The notes: generated by a model from the letters alone, not told the origin. Shown: positions 1 to 11,097, numbered from the stretch's first letter. The stretch: 64,000 bases of DNA from Gelatoporia subvermispora B (GCA_000320605.2 KB445791.1:1701854-1765853), one strand, 5' to 3'. Translations and numbers: made by a program.

Positions 1-45
1 AGTAGCGCGGCCGAGTCGGGGACGAAGGTTGTAGCCAGCAGGCAT
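1..45 (-). CDS. Possible N-terminus of an unknown gene (partial, runs off left edge)
   Basis: An ATG on the minus strand at 45 sits in a good context (AAGAAATGCC) and opens a frame reading MPAGYNLRPRLGRAT to the window edge. About 300 bases upstream is a TATATAAA box, followed by pyrimidine-rich sequence, which together look like a fungal promoter and 5' leader. Fifteen residues are too few to identify a product. It could instead be a chance ORF. Confidence 0.3.
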   Translation of the reverse strand, partial: MPAGYNLRPRLGRAT

Positions 46-244
46 TTCTTGGATAACTTGGGTGGTTTTTTCTTGCGAAGGTGAGATTGTCGAAGTGGAT
101 GGCGAGACGCGTTCGGAATGTCGAGTTGATCAGACACGACGAAATCCAGAGACAGCGGTCGCCAGAGAGTAGAGAATAAAAAGCAGAGGTCGTTCGTAGA
201 CTAGGACGAACTGTCAAAAATATGTGACGCTCGCTGCTGATTAG

Positions 245-1157
245 TCAGCAGGTGGCGGCACACGAGGGAACGAGCACACAAGAAAGACAGGTTATGGTCC
301 TGGTATTCTGAGACTCGATGGCGTACGCGTACAAACGAGGGGCTTTATATACGACGAGATGAGCGGGGCTTAAATCGGAGGGAACCAAAGGGGGGGAGGC
401 AGCGAGAACTGTACTAGCGGGAGGAATCGAGAACACAAGTCGAACCGTGGTAATGTCCGCATAAGGGAGAATGCTAACGTCAGCGCTACAATTTCCCACG
501 CAAGGTCCTAGATTGTAATCTGCTTCAATGTTGGCCGAAAAAGTGGGACAGTCCAACTGGCACACCTTGCTCCCACCCGACGCCTGCATATTTGGAAGTA
601 CTGTCATACGAAACACCCATGATAACCCACCATGGACGCACCAGTCCCAAGAGTCACCTTGTCCGTTAGCGACATAGAAGCGACTACGGGCATTGCCTGC
701 AAGCGCTCAGTACACATAAGACGGATACACATGCATAGCTAGACACCTTAGCATATGCAGCAGCCCATTCTGGGGAGATGTTCGCCACACTTGTTTGTGT
801 CGGAGGCGCAGAAGAAGTAGAACTTGGCGGGGAGCTACTGCTCGAAGTAGGTGCCGGGGTCGATGATGGAGGCGCCGACGTAGATGCACCAGGTAGACAC
901 TGGTAATAATCTACCCTAGCTCAGAACGAAGATGTTCGATTCTATAGCGGATGATCGACCATACATGTGTTGAGCTCCTGACAGGTAGACCCGCTAACAC
1001 AAGTTGTTTCGCCGGTCCTAAGAGCGGCGATCAGTACTAGTCACGGTCCTCGTCTCCGCAATGGTCATACATACCAGCCAATCCCGCCACACTGCTGATA
1101 TATTGCTTGCTGGGCAGCAGCGATCGAAATCGCTGCAAACAGAACCAGTAACCTCAT
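245..1157 (-). pseudogene. Truncated CBM1-GH3 beta-glucosidase (5' portion only)
   Basis: From the ATG at 1157, splicing gives a signal peptide (MRLLVLFAAISIAAA) and a family 1 cellulose-binding module with its conserved cysteines (QQCGGIGWTGETTC, then ELNTYYYQCLPG). A Ser/Thr/Pro linker follows, then the N-terminus of a GH3 beta-glucosidase (ISPEWAAAYAKAM, SLTDKVTLGTGVGWEQGPCV). This is the architecture of secreted cellobiases of wood-decay fungi. Homology stops shortly after GPCVGN, near position 455. The expected next motif (LCLQDxPLGxR), the catalytic Asp and the rest of the barrel are absent. The frame then runs through unrelated sequence to a stop near 245, and the following DNA looks like another gene's promoter. 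The splice sites are intact, so a secreted CBM1 protein of roughly 200 residues could still be made. CBM1 and GH3 identity is confident; the pseudogene label is inference. Confidence 0.72.
344..351 (-). promoter_or_regulatory. TATA box upstream of the left-edge gene
   Basis: The minus strand reads TATATAAA, followed by GC- and CT-rich DNA and then an ATG about 300 bases downstream. It lies just beyond the point where the GH3 homology ends. Its role is inferred from sequence only. Confidence 0.4.
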
Positions 1158-1587
1158 GAAGGGCCGATACGCCATAAGTCAAGGGGTACCGAGAGCTCCA
1201 CAGCATCGTTTCCATCATTTATACCTCTAAAGATATTCGCTCAGCCGAGGCTGCTGGTGCTCAGTGTGGGCAGGCAAGTTGTTTGGATACAAGGCCACGG
1301 TAGAATGACGGATCCAGTGAACTCACGAGGACCTCAGAACCTGACATTCCATTGGCACAACATCTGGAAGAAAAGATGGAGGTACCGAATAGACGTCGAC
1401 AACGCCGCGACAGCTGCTGCTGAGGCCATTTGTCGGCAGTGGAGCACTCACATTGGCAGCGGAAACAAAGACTCATCGCGCGGGCGAAGTCATGCTTGCA
1501 TCTACGATGTGATGTCGGCGAAAGCAGGCTGGTTGCAACTTCATCGGGATGTGATTGCCAGTCATACGGTATCTTTTGAAGGACGAG
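1158..1587. other. Intergenic, no gene recognised
   Basis: This is the 5' flank of the CBM1-GH3 fragment and the 3' flank of the oxysterol-binding protein gene. Two overlapping ORFs here (1257-1676 plus, 1261-1476 minus) show no recognisable domain and no plausible splicing partners. Confidence 0.5.
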
Positions 1588-4259
1588 TCACCACATCGGC
1601 TCGATGTCCTTCCAACCATGCGCGCGTTGCTCCCAATATCCCCCAACATACAACCATTCGTCTCCAGACTGTTTGAACCACCGGGGTTTCCGTTCGGCGC
1701 CAGCTCTACGCCTTTCGCGTTGCATTTCCTCGATGCGTGCTTTCTCGTCTTCCGCCAGATCCAGCTTCCCCTCCTCCAGAGCTCGGACATCTGGCCGGAA
1801 GCGTGAGTCTGTGGGCGGGAGCTTTCCTTGGATATCCGGAGTTATTTCGTTCAAAGTGACGCCGAAGGTGGTGAACCCGTAATACTCCGGGGCATTCCGA
1901 TGGAAAGGAGTTATCCGCCAGAGTACATGGAGATGCGATGAGTCAAGTTTGCGGGCCATCTGCTCATCCCATTTCCCCTCGAGCTGTGCGATGGTCGAAC
2001 CGGAAGGGGAAGACACGATACCCGATACGATGTTGGAAGGTCCCCAGTATCCGCTTTCCTTGAAGTCCAGGACACAGCGCATACCAGTGCTAATGTTTTC
2101 GATTGTCATCTTCCCGCAATGCTCCAGGTATTTCGTGCCCATCATGATGTTCCGCACAAAAGATGAAGGTCTATTCCTGTATCGGCATCAGCCAGTTGTA
2201 TGCCGATATATCGAAAGTGACCGACCACTGGAAGTGCTCGGTTCCAAACTTCAGGTGTACTGTACCCTGCGGAATGACTTCCAGGCTTTTACCTAGATGC
2301 ACGCATTCGGAATGTCCTCGGATGTCGGAATATTGGGTGAACACTTACCCCAGAACTTGGTCTTTCCGCTAGACGTGGCATAAAGCTCCCAACCTTCTCC
2401 TTCTGCATGGTATGCCAAGACCACGGGATTATGGCTGACTTTCTCCGCAATGAACTTCAGCCTCGGATCCTCGAATGTCTCGGCAAGCATGGGGTTGCTT
2501 GAAGGAGACACAGGTCAGCAGACCAGGCGAGAGTGCAATGGAGGCAAGTAACGCACAAGCCCTTTCTACCCGTCCTGAGTTTCGTGCTCGCGTAGCCTGA
2601 CACAGCGAAAGCAGCGACATAACACATGCGTTCCACAGGATCCGTGATTCGTGCCGCAGTGTTGAGTAGTTCATGATATTCTAGCTCTTCGGCTACTTTC
2701 TGAAGTAGTGTCAACGGTTCATTGAATGTCACCGGTAAAGCGACTTGAGAGAGGTCCTACAAAACAAGTGAATCGCCTAATCAAGTAAAGTGTCTGTATG
2801 TTACCTTTCCGACGTTCTTCTTCAGCACTGCGAACAAGCTGCCTTCATCACCAACAATAGGCGACGGTAGCTGAGTGCGCCGTTGAACTTGCGAACTCCC
2901 AACCTCTGGTGGCGATATCTCAGGCGTCCCCGGTCCAGAGTTGTCACCTGAGGTCGATTCGGTATCGGCAGTAGAATATGCATCACTTGGCACTGTGCTG
3001 TGGTCCCCTGAATTCAGCACCTTGTGTTCGGACGCCTCATCTCCAGGTGTGCCCTCGAGCACGAATTCCTCCGCACCATCTGGAGCATCGAACCAAACCC
3101 CGCTGCCATCGCTAGTATTACTGATCATGGACATCCTCTTGAAAGGCGAAGCAGATCCATAACCAGTGGTTGGCGTCGGGGGGGTGTCGTCTTCTTCGTG
3201 TGTTGTCGGGAGCGGGGACGCTTGCGCAGTGGTGGGTGCAGTTACATCTATGGAAGGAATTACAGGCATTAATTTCGCCAGGGCAGCATGTTGGTATCTA
3301 AGTGATTCTAGAGTGGTGCGTATCCGATTATATGGGGTAGAGGTGTTCTGATGATTAGCAGTATCCGTTGAATAGCTAGGGGTATGTTCAGAAGGTTGTG
3401 AATGCGCTATGCCCAGAACGGCGTAAGTAGTCGTACAGAACGAGAGTGTTAACATACTAACTCTTCTTGAATATTCCTAAGACACTGCCGCTATGGTCCT
3501 TGTGATGTTCCTTCGCACCGCCGGCAGATTTCGACCTAGGTAAGCCGATAGATCTGCGCTTCGCGTCATCTTCTGTCCATGCGTTGAAAGCGGCCTGCAA
3601 CTCGTCGATGGTCTGGAATTTACATAGGAAAGGCATGGCAAATTGGTAGGGCTCAAATGCGGATAGCCAGGGGTGCTTACGTTGCCTATCTCCTCAACAA
3701 GTTGGCCCGTGCGGCTGTAGTACCCACTGCGTTGCATCGACCGAGCAAGAGAGGACCGTCGTCCCGAGGTTGGGGTATCCTGAGCGAGGAATTTACTGCC
3801 GGTTTTGTTAGTATCACCATGACACAAATTAAGCAGCTTCCACGAACCGAAACGCCGACATCCACATGGTGAAATCCTGAGCACTGAGACATTTTATGTG
3901 GAACGTGGCGTTGCCCGAGTCTACATGGATGTCTCTGCGTCCTGGTGCAGTTGAGATGGCAGCTTGCGGAAGTGCGATCTGGTCACGGATAGGTTGGCCG
4001 GGCTCAAACGAGTATGACAGTATCCCCGACTGTTGGAGCGTGAACCACCGACGGGCGAAGCCTAGTAGAGTATGTCAACTCCTGTATGAGACACTCTTCG
4101 GGATTGCGACCCACCTTGCATCCTCTTCCTTCTCTTTTTCAGCACCCATCCCTGACAGATTGTTCCGGGATGTGCGGGACCCAAAGGCGGTATCGTCAGA
4201 GCATGCAAAGGCACTGCTGAAGTGCTGGCGGTGGCTCTGGCCTCCGGCGGTTGTTGCAT
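1588..4259 (-). CDS. Oxysterol-binding protein-related protein (PH + ORD), Osh3-like
   Basis: This is a lipid-transfer protein expected at membrane contact sites, where the family exchanges sterol or other lipid for PI4P. The N-terminal part has a PH domain ([34 protein letters not shown], then [14 protein letters not shown] and [14 protein letters not shown]). A Ser/Thr/Pro-rich linker leads to the [61 protein letters not shown], and a C-terminus rich in GYWEQR. An apparent stop near 2180 lies inside an intron; splicing restores [17 protein letters not shown]. The usual EQVSHHPP fingerprint reads EKVSHNPV here. The start at 4259 is the first in-frame ATG of the recognised N-terminal exon. 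An upstream exon, for example a GOLD domain as in many fungal Osh3 proteins, was sought and not convincingly found. Confidence 0.88.
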
Positions 4260-4775
4260 TGCGTGAACGAATCCAGTCGAAAAAGAATGTAAGAACCGTC
4301 TCAGTTAGAGGAGAAGGTCAATATGCCAGTGGACTGGCTGGTACTCAGTTGGTGACGACGGCTTAGTTATTGGGAAAGAGATGTAATGCTCCAGCCCAGC
4401 GAACTCGGAGGGCCATTCACATTGGGAGAGTACAAGCGCCAAGGAGACGAGAGCCTGACGTCGCACTTTGGCTGACTGCGCCCAAACTGCGCCCTGTAGT
4501 ACTTGCGATGCAAGCGCTCATTTCCCCAGCCGAAGAACAGCAATTACATCGTCATTCCAGGAGGCTTAAGCTCTACTACATTAAGACAATGCCAACAGTG
4601 AGAGCTGCTTATACAGTGGTACAAACTCAGAGATGGGACTTGGATCGAAGGTGAGATTAGTATGAAACAGGGAACAAGAGAGCGATGAAAGCGGAACAGT
4701 GGCTGCGTGACCACGAGTCATAAGGGAAGGGTAACCGGATGTCATCACTTTGTCGTAAGAAAGTCCGTGTTATAG

Positions 4776-5739
4776 TTAACAGCCACAGCCAAAGCTTTGC
4801 GAGCTTTCGGAGTCGATCCTGATAGGGTCGGGATAGTCGACGTAGCTGTTATGGCTAGTTAGCTTCTACCTCGACACAGTCGTATTGAAATACGTACAGC
4901 TGCTCCTCCGCTTCCTGTTGAAGCGCATTCTTTGCCACTGTTTGGAACGCCTGTTCGACATTGATGGCTTCTTTTGCGGAAGTCTCGAAATAGGGAATGT
5001 TGCCCTTGGATTGACACCACGTCATGGCGCGTTTCTGTGACACCTGTGGAGGCGTATTCAATCAAGGAGGGCGTACCAGATATGCGAGGATCGTACCTGA
5101 CGCTTGTTCTCCTCCATATCGATCTTGTTACCGAGCACCACGAACGGGAAGTTCTCTGGATCATGAGGACTGGCCTGGATGAGGAACTCATCGCGCCAAC
5201 TGTCCAGAGTCTCGAACGACTTGGCGCTGTTCACATCGTACACGAGCACACAACAGTCTGCACCGCGATAAAACGCGACACCCAGAGATTGGAACCGCTC
5301 CTGACCTGCGGTATCCCACAACTGAGGGGCCCCCACACAACCCGTTAGATACATGACTACAAAATCACTGACATACGGACCTGCATGGTCACGAGACGGT
5401 CATCAACCATGACTTCCTTTGTCAAGCTAATGAATTGCATTGTAAGGGGAATGTTCTCATTCGTACGGATGCAAATGGTGACGTACAAGTCCGCGCCAAT
5501 GGTGGCCTTGTACTGATTGCTGAACCGCTTGTTCACATACTGGTTCATGAGCGAAGTCTTACCGACTCTGCACAGAAATAAAAAGAAGATTCGTGAGCGA
5601 TCAGCAGCAACGTCTTGACCCAGAATGTCGCGTACCCGCTATCACCAAGGATGATGACCTGCACGTATCGAGTGGCAGTGTCAGCGGTCGCCTGCTATGC
5701 AACAGCAGTAGTGCATACCTTCAGAAGGACTCTTCCCAT
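4776..5739 (-). CDS. ypt7: Rab7-family small GTPase (Ypt7)
   Basis: Ypt7/Rab7 drives late endosome, autophagosome and vacuole fusion through the HOPS complex. The spliced protein starts [20 protein letters not shown] (P-loop) and continues with switch-region [27 protein letters not shown] (switch II), NKIDME (guanine specificity) and [14 protein letters not shown]. It ends in FGCGC, a CxC double-geranylgeranylation signal. The N-terminus is spread over very short exons: the first codes for only eight residues, and the P-loop is itself interrupted by an intron. The last splice (donor near 4886) replaces an intronic read-through stop and recovers the prenylated tail. The length of about 206 residues is normal. 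It is divergently transcribed from ATG16, with about 250 bp between start codons. Confidence 0.95.
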
Positions 5740-5989
5740 GTTGAGCTACGTGCCGGATAGTAATGAGAGGGGAGAAAAGGGGCAAAGAGGGACAAGAAGG
5801 TCGTGGACGATGACAAGGATAGGATGGCGCAGCTGCACTGGCGGCTGGGCGGCGAGCGCTGGGGCAAATCTCGATTTGGGCGTATTCGAACTCCGTCCCA
5901 ACGCGGCTTGGCCTCCCATCGACGCCGTGCTCACTACCCACCGCGTTCCGCGGCGTCCTGCCCCGCGTCCAGCATTCATCCCGTCCGCC
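5740..5989. promoter_or_regulatory. Shared divergent promoter of ypt7 and atg16
   Basis: Only 250 bases separate the two start codons, so both 5' leaders and core promoters must lie here. I see no clear TATA box. The minus strand has CCTTTTCTCCCCTCTC-type pyrimidine tracts near 5765-5790, typical of TATA-less fungal housekeeping promoters. Confidence 0.6.
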
Positions 5990-7032
5990 ATGGCAGAGCC
6001 ATCTTGGCAGGAGACTATCCGGCTCCGGCTGGTAGAGCGCAACGCGAAGGAATCCGCCTACGCATCCATAATCGAGCAATGTATGTGCAAGCATCTCCCA
6101 CACGTGTTCTCCATTCATATCCGCATCATGTCTTGCTGGGGCGTGTTCATTGACCTCGTTGTACACACTGAAAAGATCGCAGATTGGCGCAACAGACGAA
6201 GCTCTTGAAGGAACGCAATGCATCCCTCCTCCGGGCAATGGGCACAGCGCGCGCCAATCCCAGTAGTTCCACAGTATTTGTCCCAGGAAGTGCAGAAGAG
6301 TACGTTCCCTTGAATTTCGTGACAATTCCGTGCTAATGTGTATGATGCAGAAACCCCGTACGTGCTGCGTATATTGCGTCTCTTGAGTCGCAAATATCCT
6401 CGTTGCGCGACGAACTTGCCACTGTCTACAAGACACAAGGACAGAACGCGCAGCGTCTCCTGGCCATGAACGAGACACTCCGCGAAAAGGAAGAGTTGTC
6501 ACGCGTGGACTCCGAGAACTTGAGAAAGGCACGCGAGGAGATAGCGACGCTTAGAAGGAAGGTCGATCAGCACAACGAGCTAATGGCGGAGAAGGATAGA
6601 ACAGCACAGGTGAGTCATCATACAATTCATTATTCCACGGCAGATCCGAATCTCACGCTCGATCCCCAGATCCTTCACGATGAGATCAGCGCACTGCAAC
6701 TAGAGCTAAGCCAGATAGAGGAGCGCAATCAGACTCTCACAAAGGACAACGCCAAGTTGCTCCAGCGCTGGCTTGATGCGAAGCAAGCAGAAGTGAACAG
6801 AATGAACGAAGCAAATGATTTCTATGAGGATATGCAGTCGCGCCGGCAAGCGGCACTGAATTCCAGACCAATTCCTGGGAACGGTGCGGACGATATGTCG
6901 GACGTGCAGTCTATCTCACAGAGCTCGGCATCGGGAAAAGGGGAGGAGACGAAGGAGACCGGAAGCACGACGAAGAAGGATGGGACACCGTCTCCCAGGG
7001 AGACGGGCGTGAAATTGACACCGAATGGCTAA
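5990..7032 (+). CDS. atg16: Autophagy protein ATG16
   Basis: ATG16 dimerises through a coiled coil, binds the ATG12-ATG5 conjugate and directs ATG8 lipidation at the forming autophagosome. Four exons (5990-6080, 6176-6299, 6351-6609, 6670-7032) join to exactly 837 nt, giving 278 residues. The N-terminus (SWQETIRLRLVERNAKESAY) resembles the ATG5-binding helix. A tract of heptad-like charged sequence follows: EQYRRLAQQTKLLKERN, then long helices from about residue 75 to 210. The tail is Ser/Thr-rich and low complexity (SISQSSASGKGEETKE). There are no WD40 repeats, as expected for a fungal ATG16 rather than animal ATG16L. The frame stays open across all splices, so it looks functional. Confidence 0.88.
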
Positions 7033-7592
7033 TGGTGGACGAATGATTCGCATGCTGACTTCGCGCTTCTTCTTCATCAACCTGGTAGTTTTACAGGCTT
7101 GCATACCCCCTGCTTTCTTTTGATATCCTAGCGTATGTAGTGCGTAATTTTGGTTCTGCTGTCGGAGGAAGGCATACATGTAAACTGTGCGTGATCTACT
7201 CGCGTAGCGATCGCATTTCGCTTATTCTCGTTTTCCAGGTCATTCTATATATTTTCTGCGATTTTGCACGAAATGAAGCACCAAGAAGCACTCTCAATTT
7301 ACCCACAGGTGCCCCCGCGCCGCGTTGGAATCACTATCTCGACCATGATCGGGGCACCGCACGTCCGGAATTGGTATGTCAGATTGAACGATGGTCCAGT
7401 CAGCCTCCCGTGGCAACTCGTCAGCCTCAACTCGACAGCAAACATAGGGCCCATGCAGCTTGGTGTTTCTCCTTCGTCTTGCCTTCATCAAGCATTCCGA
7501 CAAATAACCTGTTTCACCATATCTCCCTAGCGCAGCAAGCGACATCGGTCGTTCACCTCCAGTTCTCTAGGCTCCCTATATCAAGACACAAC

Positions 7593-8426
7593 ATGCGTAC
7601 TCCAATCCTCGCTTGTGCGGTTGTTGCTGTAGCCTTTAGCCCGGTGCTCACTGGAGCCTCTCCGGTGCCATCTGGAGGAACGTACAACGCAGATATATCG
7701 ACCGCGTCTCAGCCACAGGCGCACAGCCCTTCGACCGAGAGCTTCTTCGCCGGAAGCCCTCTAAACATCAGAGGTATCATCAAGCCCCGCAGGTGTGTCA
7801 CTCGCTCTCGTTGATGTGGCGAGTCTCACGGCTCCTCAGATCCGTTGTCGGACTTTTCAAGAATCGCGCCCTGGACGCGTACACTGCCGGCGGGAACGCC
7901 CACACCGGCTCGGCTGGCAACGTGGATGGTGGCACCGTCGGCAAGTAAGTGATCGTTCTTCACATTCGCGGATGCGATGCGAGGCCTGACGTCAACTGTC
8001 CTTCCAATCTGCAGTGTTGAACTTGAGAAGCGCCTAGATGATGCTGCGACCAACGGTGGAAATGCTTATACCGGCGACAGTGGGAACGTCGATGGTGGCT
8101 CGGTTCTCAACGAAGCAATTAATGACGGGATGCCGACTCTCCTCAACATGAACTCCAATAACGCCGGCGAAGGGGGATTCTCTGGTTCTGGCTGTGCGGC
8201 TGGTGGATACGGGAACTTGGACGGGGGAGGCGGTAATGGTTATGCTGGAAGCAGTGGTAGTGCGAGGGGAGGAAGTGTTAAGAATGTGGGCGGTATGATG
8301 AACGTTAACTCCAGTGAGTTCAGGTCTTCGCTCTTGCAGGAAACAACTAATGTGGGCATAGACAACGCTGGTGGAGCCGGTACTTCTATGACAGGCTGTG
8401 CGATCGGCGGGGCCAGTAACTCATAG
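7593..8426 (+). CDS. Small secreted glycine-rich repeat protein
   Basis: Three exons (7593-7792, 7840-7944, 8015-8426) join to 717 nt, giving 238 residues. An N-terminal signal peptide (MRTPILACAVVAVAFSP...GAS) is followed by a short Ser/Pro segment and a possible dibasic processing region (KPRR). Then come three imperfect ~20-residue repeats of the form GGNAxTGxxGNVDGGxV, a partial copy (GGYGNLDGGGG) and two widely spaced cysteines in GCAxGG contexts. Similar Gly/Asn-rich secreted proteins of unknown function are common in polypores, where some are suspected wall-associated proteins or effectors. I assign no function. It lies beside two other small secreted protein genes. Confidence 0.75.
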
Positions 8427-8794
8427 GCACTCATAGGCAACATTTATTTGTGCCGGAACGCATGTCTCGACTGTCGATGGACTCCTGCACTGTGTGACTT
8501 ATCCGTCTGCGTGTTCGAACGTTACTACTCGCCATAATCATCTACAAATCAATTGCCGTCTGAACAACACAGAAGTACATCGAGCTCAGCCTCATATATC
8601 ATGTGTTCCCGGCCTCTGTCCGGCAGCCCCAGGTACCCAAGTAGCTCCTCAACAACAGTGCTAAAGGCCGTCATGCATTCATCCCAATTCCTGACGTATC
8701 TCTCTCCGAAGCTCAACAAAGCACCAGCGTCTCGTTCTCTGTATCGTCACCACTGCGGCCCTTACTTATTGTCCCGGTGTAGTATCTTCATGCG

Positions 8795-9855
8795 TCATGT
8801 CCATATGACTGGACAATGCCTCGCGTTGGATCTCTCGTCTGAAACCCACGAATCGGGCGCGAAACCTACACGTTTATGAGTGAATGAAATAACCGAAGCA
8901 CATCCGAAAGCTTACAGCAGCGCCAGGACGGCGAATTTGTCTCTCTTGAGTAGCGTCCACAACAAACGAAGGCATAGTACCTGCTGCTGGTACAGCATCC
9001 ACTAGCCCATTATTTGAGGCGCTTCCAGGCTCTGCAGTGTACCGATCCTATCAGATCAGATCGGTCACAGACGCATGAATAAGGAGAAGAATTTACGTTT
9101 GGTTCTTCCCACTTGAAAGATATGACCATTCATAACAGAGATGCCGTTAGCGTCTCCAGAGTTTGAGGAGACCACAGGCCCGTCTCCGACCAGACCTATG
9201 GCAGGCTCGGAGAACGTACTGCCACCGTCCAGTCCATCATCTGTGTTGTCGGAAGGTTAGCAGATCACGGTGACCAGAGGTTCGACCGCCTACCTAGGAT
9301 GGGATTCATGATAGACGCAGGTCCTTCGATATCGATATCGCCATCGTCAACACTGGAGTCGTCTGCATCACCAGGAATCCCTGCTTGCTGAGTACTCGTA
9401 TAGCCATATGGATAGTCTCCTGCCCTCGCTCGTTCGGCCGCGTCATGGTCATCTACAGAGGAGGCGACTTGGCCGTCGTGACCAGCTATAGCGGAGGCGG
9501 CCTGGGCTTCGTGTTCAGCCTCGGCAGCGGCCACTTGACCGTTGTCTCCGTGGTAAACTCCGTGGTAACCACTGTGGACTCTAGGAGCTCTCTTGTCGTG
9601 GTACGTTGCATCGTTTACGTCCGATTCACTTGAGGGGACTCCCACTATTCCGAGTCCGGCGGGTGCAAGTTGGCGACGTTCTGTGTGTAGACGGAAATCA
9701 CCTTCAGCCTGTGGTGTTCCCGGTAAGAACTTTAGCGTGTCGAGATTCATGTGGGGGGTAAGCTTGGGCGTTGGAATTGGGGAGTCTGGAAGCTGCGTAG
9801 ATGCCGAAACCGCCGCCGCCGCTAGCAGGGAAAAGGTGACGACAGGACTGCGCAT
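8795..9855 (-). CDS. Small secreted protein with MRSP-type signal peptide
   Basis: The start at 9855 opens a clear signal peptide (MRSPVVTFSLLAAAAVSAST). A propeptide-like region with dibasic sites (ERRQLAP, DKRAPR) follows, then a His/Ala/Asp-rich, Gln-containing tract (HDGQVASSVDDHDAAE), then an acidic segment. The first donor is at 9293 and the next exon reads DDGLDGGSTFSEPAIG and SSNSGDANGISVMNG. At least one further exon (PGSASNNGLVDAVPAAGTM) follows. The 3' end is uncertain: the frame can stop just after 8880 if the last intron is retained, or at 8795 if it is spliced. There is no recognised domain. The signal peptide closely matches the divergent neighbour at 10470. Confidence 0.65.
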
Positions 9856-10469
9856 CGTGATATGATTAGGTGTAGTGAATAGTATAAAAGCCTTAGAGTA
9901 ATTGGAGGTGTGTATTCCGCCTGTATGTTGCGACCTGCGCAGGGGGATGGGCTCGTGAACAACTTAACGGAGGCGTGAACTGGGACAAAGTTCAACTGAC
10001 AGAAAACGTGCTCAACGATCGAACATACCTTCCGGAAGCGTGCCCCCGTCACAGTTGAACTGGCAGCATCCGAACTCATAACCCAGTGACTGTATCCGAA
10101 TTTGATGCCCTGCAGTTCTGTTCATGGCCAGAGTTGTGATGCCCAATGATCAGTGATTGAGACTCATCCGAGTTTGGGCATTTCTTCGATGTATGTATAG
10201 TTCCAATGCAAACTGTTCGACATAGCGAACCGACCGATCAGGAAGTCATGCTACCGAAAATGGAAAGTGTGCGTTCGGACTGTCAGAAGGCGGCGGAATG
10301 TGAATTCTCGAATATAAGAGGCGAAACGACGCACCCGAACCTTCTTTATCGTCACCTCGCCTCGAACTGTGTTCAAATCGTTTGCATCAGTACTAGCCGT
10401 CCCGTCCATTTACTATACCACACTCGTAATAGCCGTCCTGTAGCCTATACACCTCCACAGAACGTCAAC
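9856..10469. other. Divergent intergenic region between two secreted-protein genes
   Basis: This contains the 5' flanks of the minus-strand gene starting at 9855 and the plus-strand gene starting at 10470. A TATA-like AATATAAGAGG lies at about 10308, roughly 160 bases before the plus-strand ATG. No coding homology is seen. Confidence 0.5.
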
Positions 10470-11097
10470 ATGCGCAGCCCCATCATCACCATTTCTCTCG
10501 TGGCCGCCGCCGCATCGTCGGCAATGGGCACCTCTTCGCCAGTCGTGAATGACGCCGTGGCCCAGCCCCGCAGCATGGATGCTCAAGCAAACAACCCGGG
10601 AGCGGTCATGAGCAACAACCGCCGTGAGCTCCCGGTCTCCCTCAAGGAAGCCGGCATCCCCATTGCCATTGGTGAAAACAATGTTGGACCGCATGCGCGC
10701 CGGCAGCTGCTTGGCAGTCTTCTCGGGGGAGGAGGGGGGCCGTCTCAGGCAGATGTTGCTCCCCCTCCTTCCATTCCCGTGTCGGATAAGTCCAAGCCAA
10801 AGGCCCCGGACGCGTCAAAATATGATACCATCTCCGACGACTTAATGGACGGAGAGGAGAAGAGCGACCTGCCTCCACCGAAAAAGGCATCAAAGCAGAA
10901 AGCCGGCCCAGCCGGTCCTCCGCCTCCAGCCGCAAGTGGTCAAACGATGCAAGCTGCAGCTCGGCCCCCTGCTGCCGTATCCGCTTCTCATAAACGCAGC
11001 GAGAGGAAAGCTGACAACGGTAAATTTGCACGATAACGCACATTCATTGTACTGACGTATTTCAGGTCGTCACAAGACGCGTTCTCCGACTCAGTGA
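10470..11097 (+). CDS. Small secreted Pro/Lys-rich protein, MRSP-type signal peptide
   Basis: The in-frame ATG at 10470 starts a signal peptide (MRSPIITISLVAAAASSAM), which makes it a better start than upstream codons of the same frame. The mature region has an ARRQLLGSLLGGGGG segment resembling a Kex2-type processing site followed by a glycine run. It then becomes rich in Pro, Lys and Ala (PPPKKASKQKAGPAGPPPP). A 46 bp intron (11020-11065) leads to a short last exon ending RHKTRSPTQ. The protein is about 194 residues, has no cysteine-rich fold and belongs to no family I recognise. It is probably paralogous, at least in its signal peptide, to the gene at 8795-9855. Confidence 0.7.

Noticed and set aside
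2170..2230. In-frame stop inside the OSBP domain, suggesting a pseudogene
   Set aside because: A GT-AG intron (donor after the TG of a Trp codon, acceptor GATACAG) removes it and restores [17 protein letters not shown] in phase.
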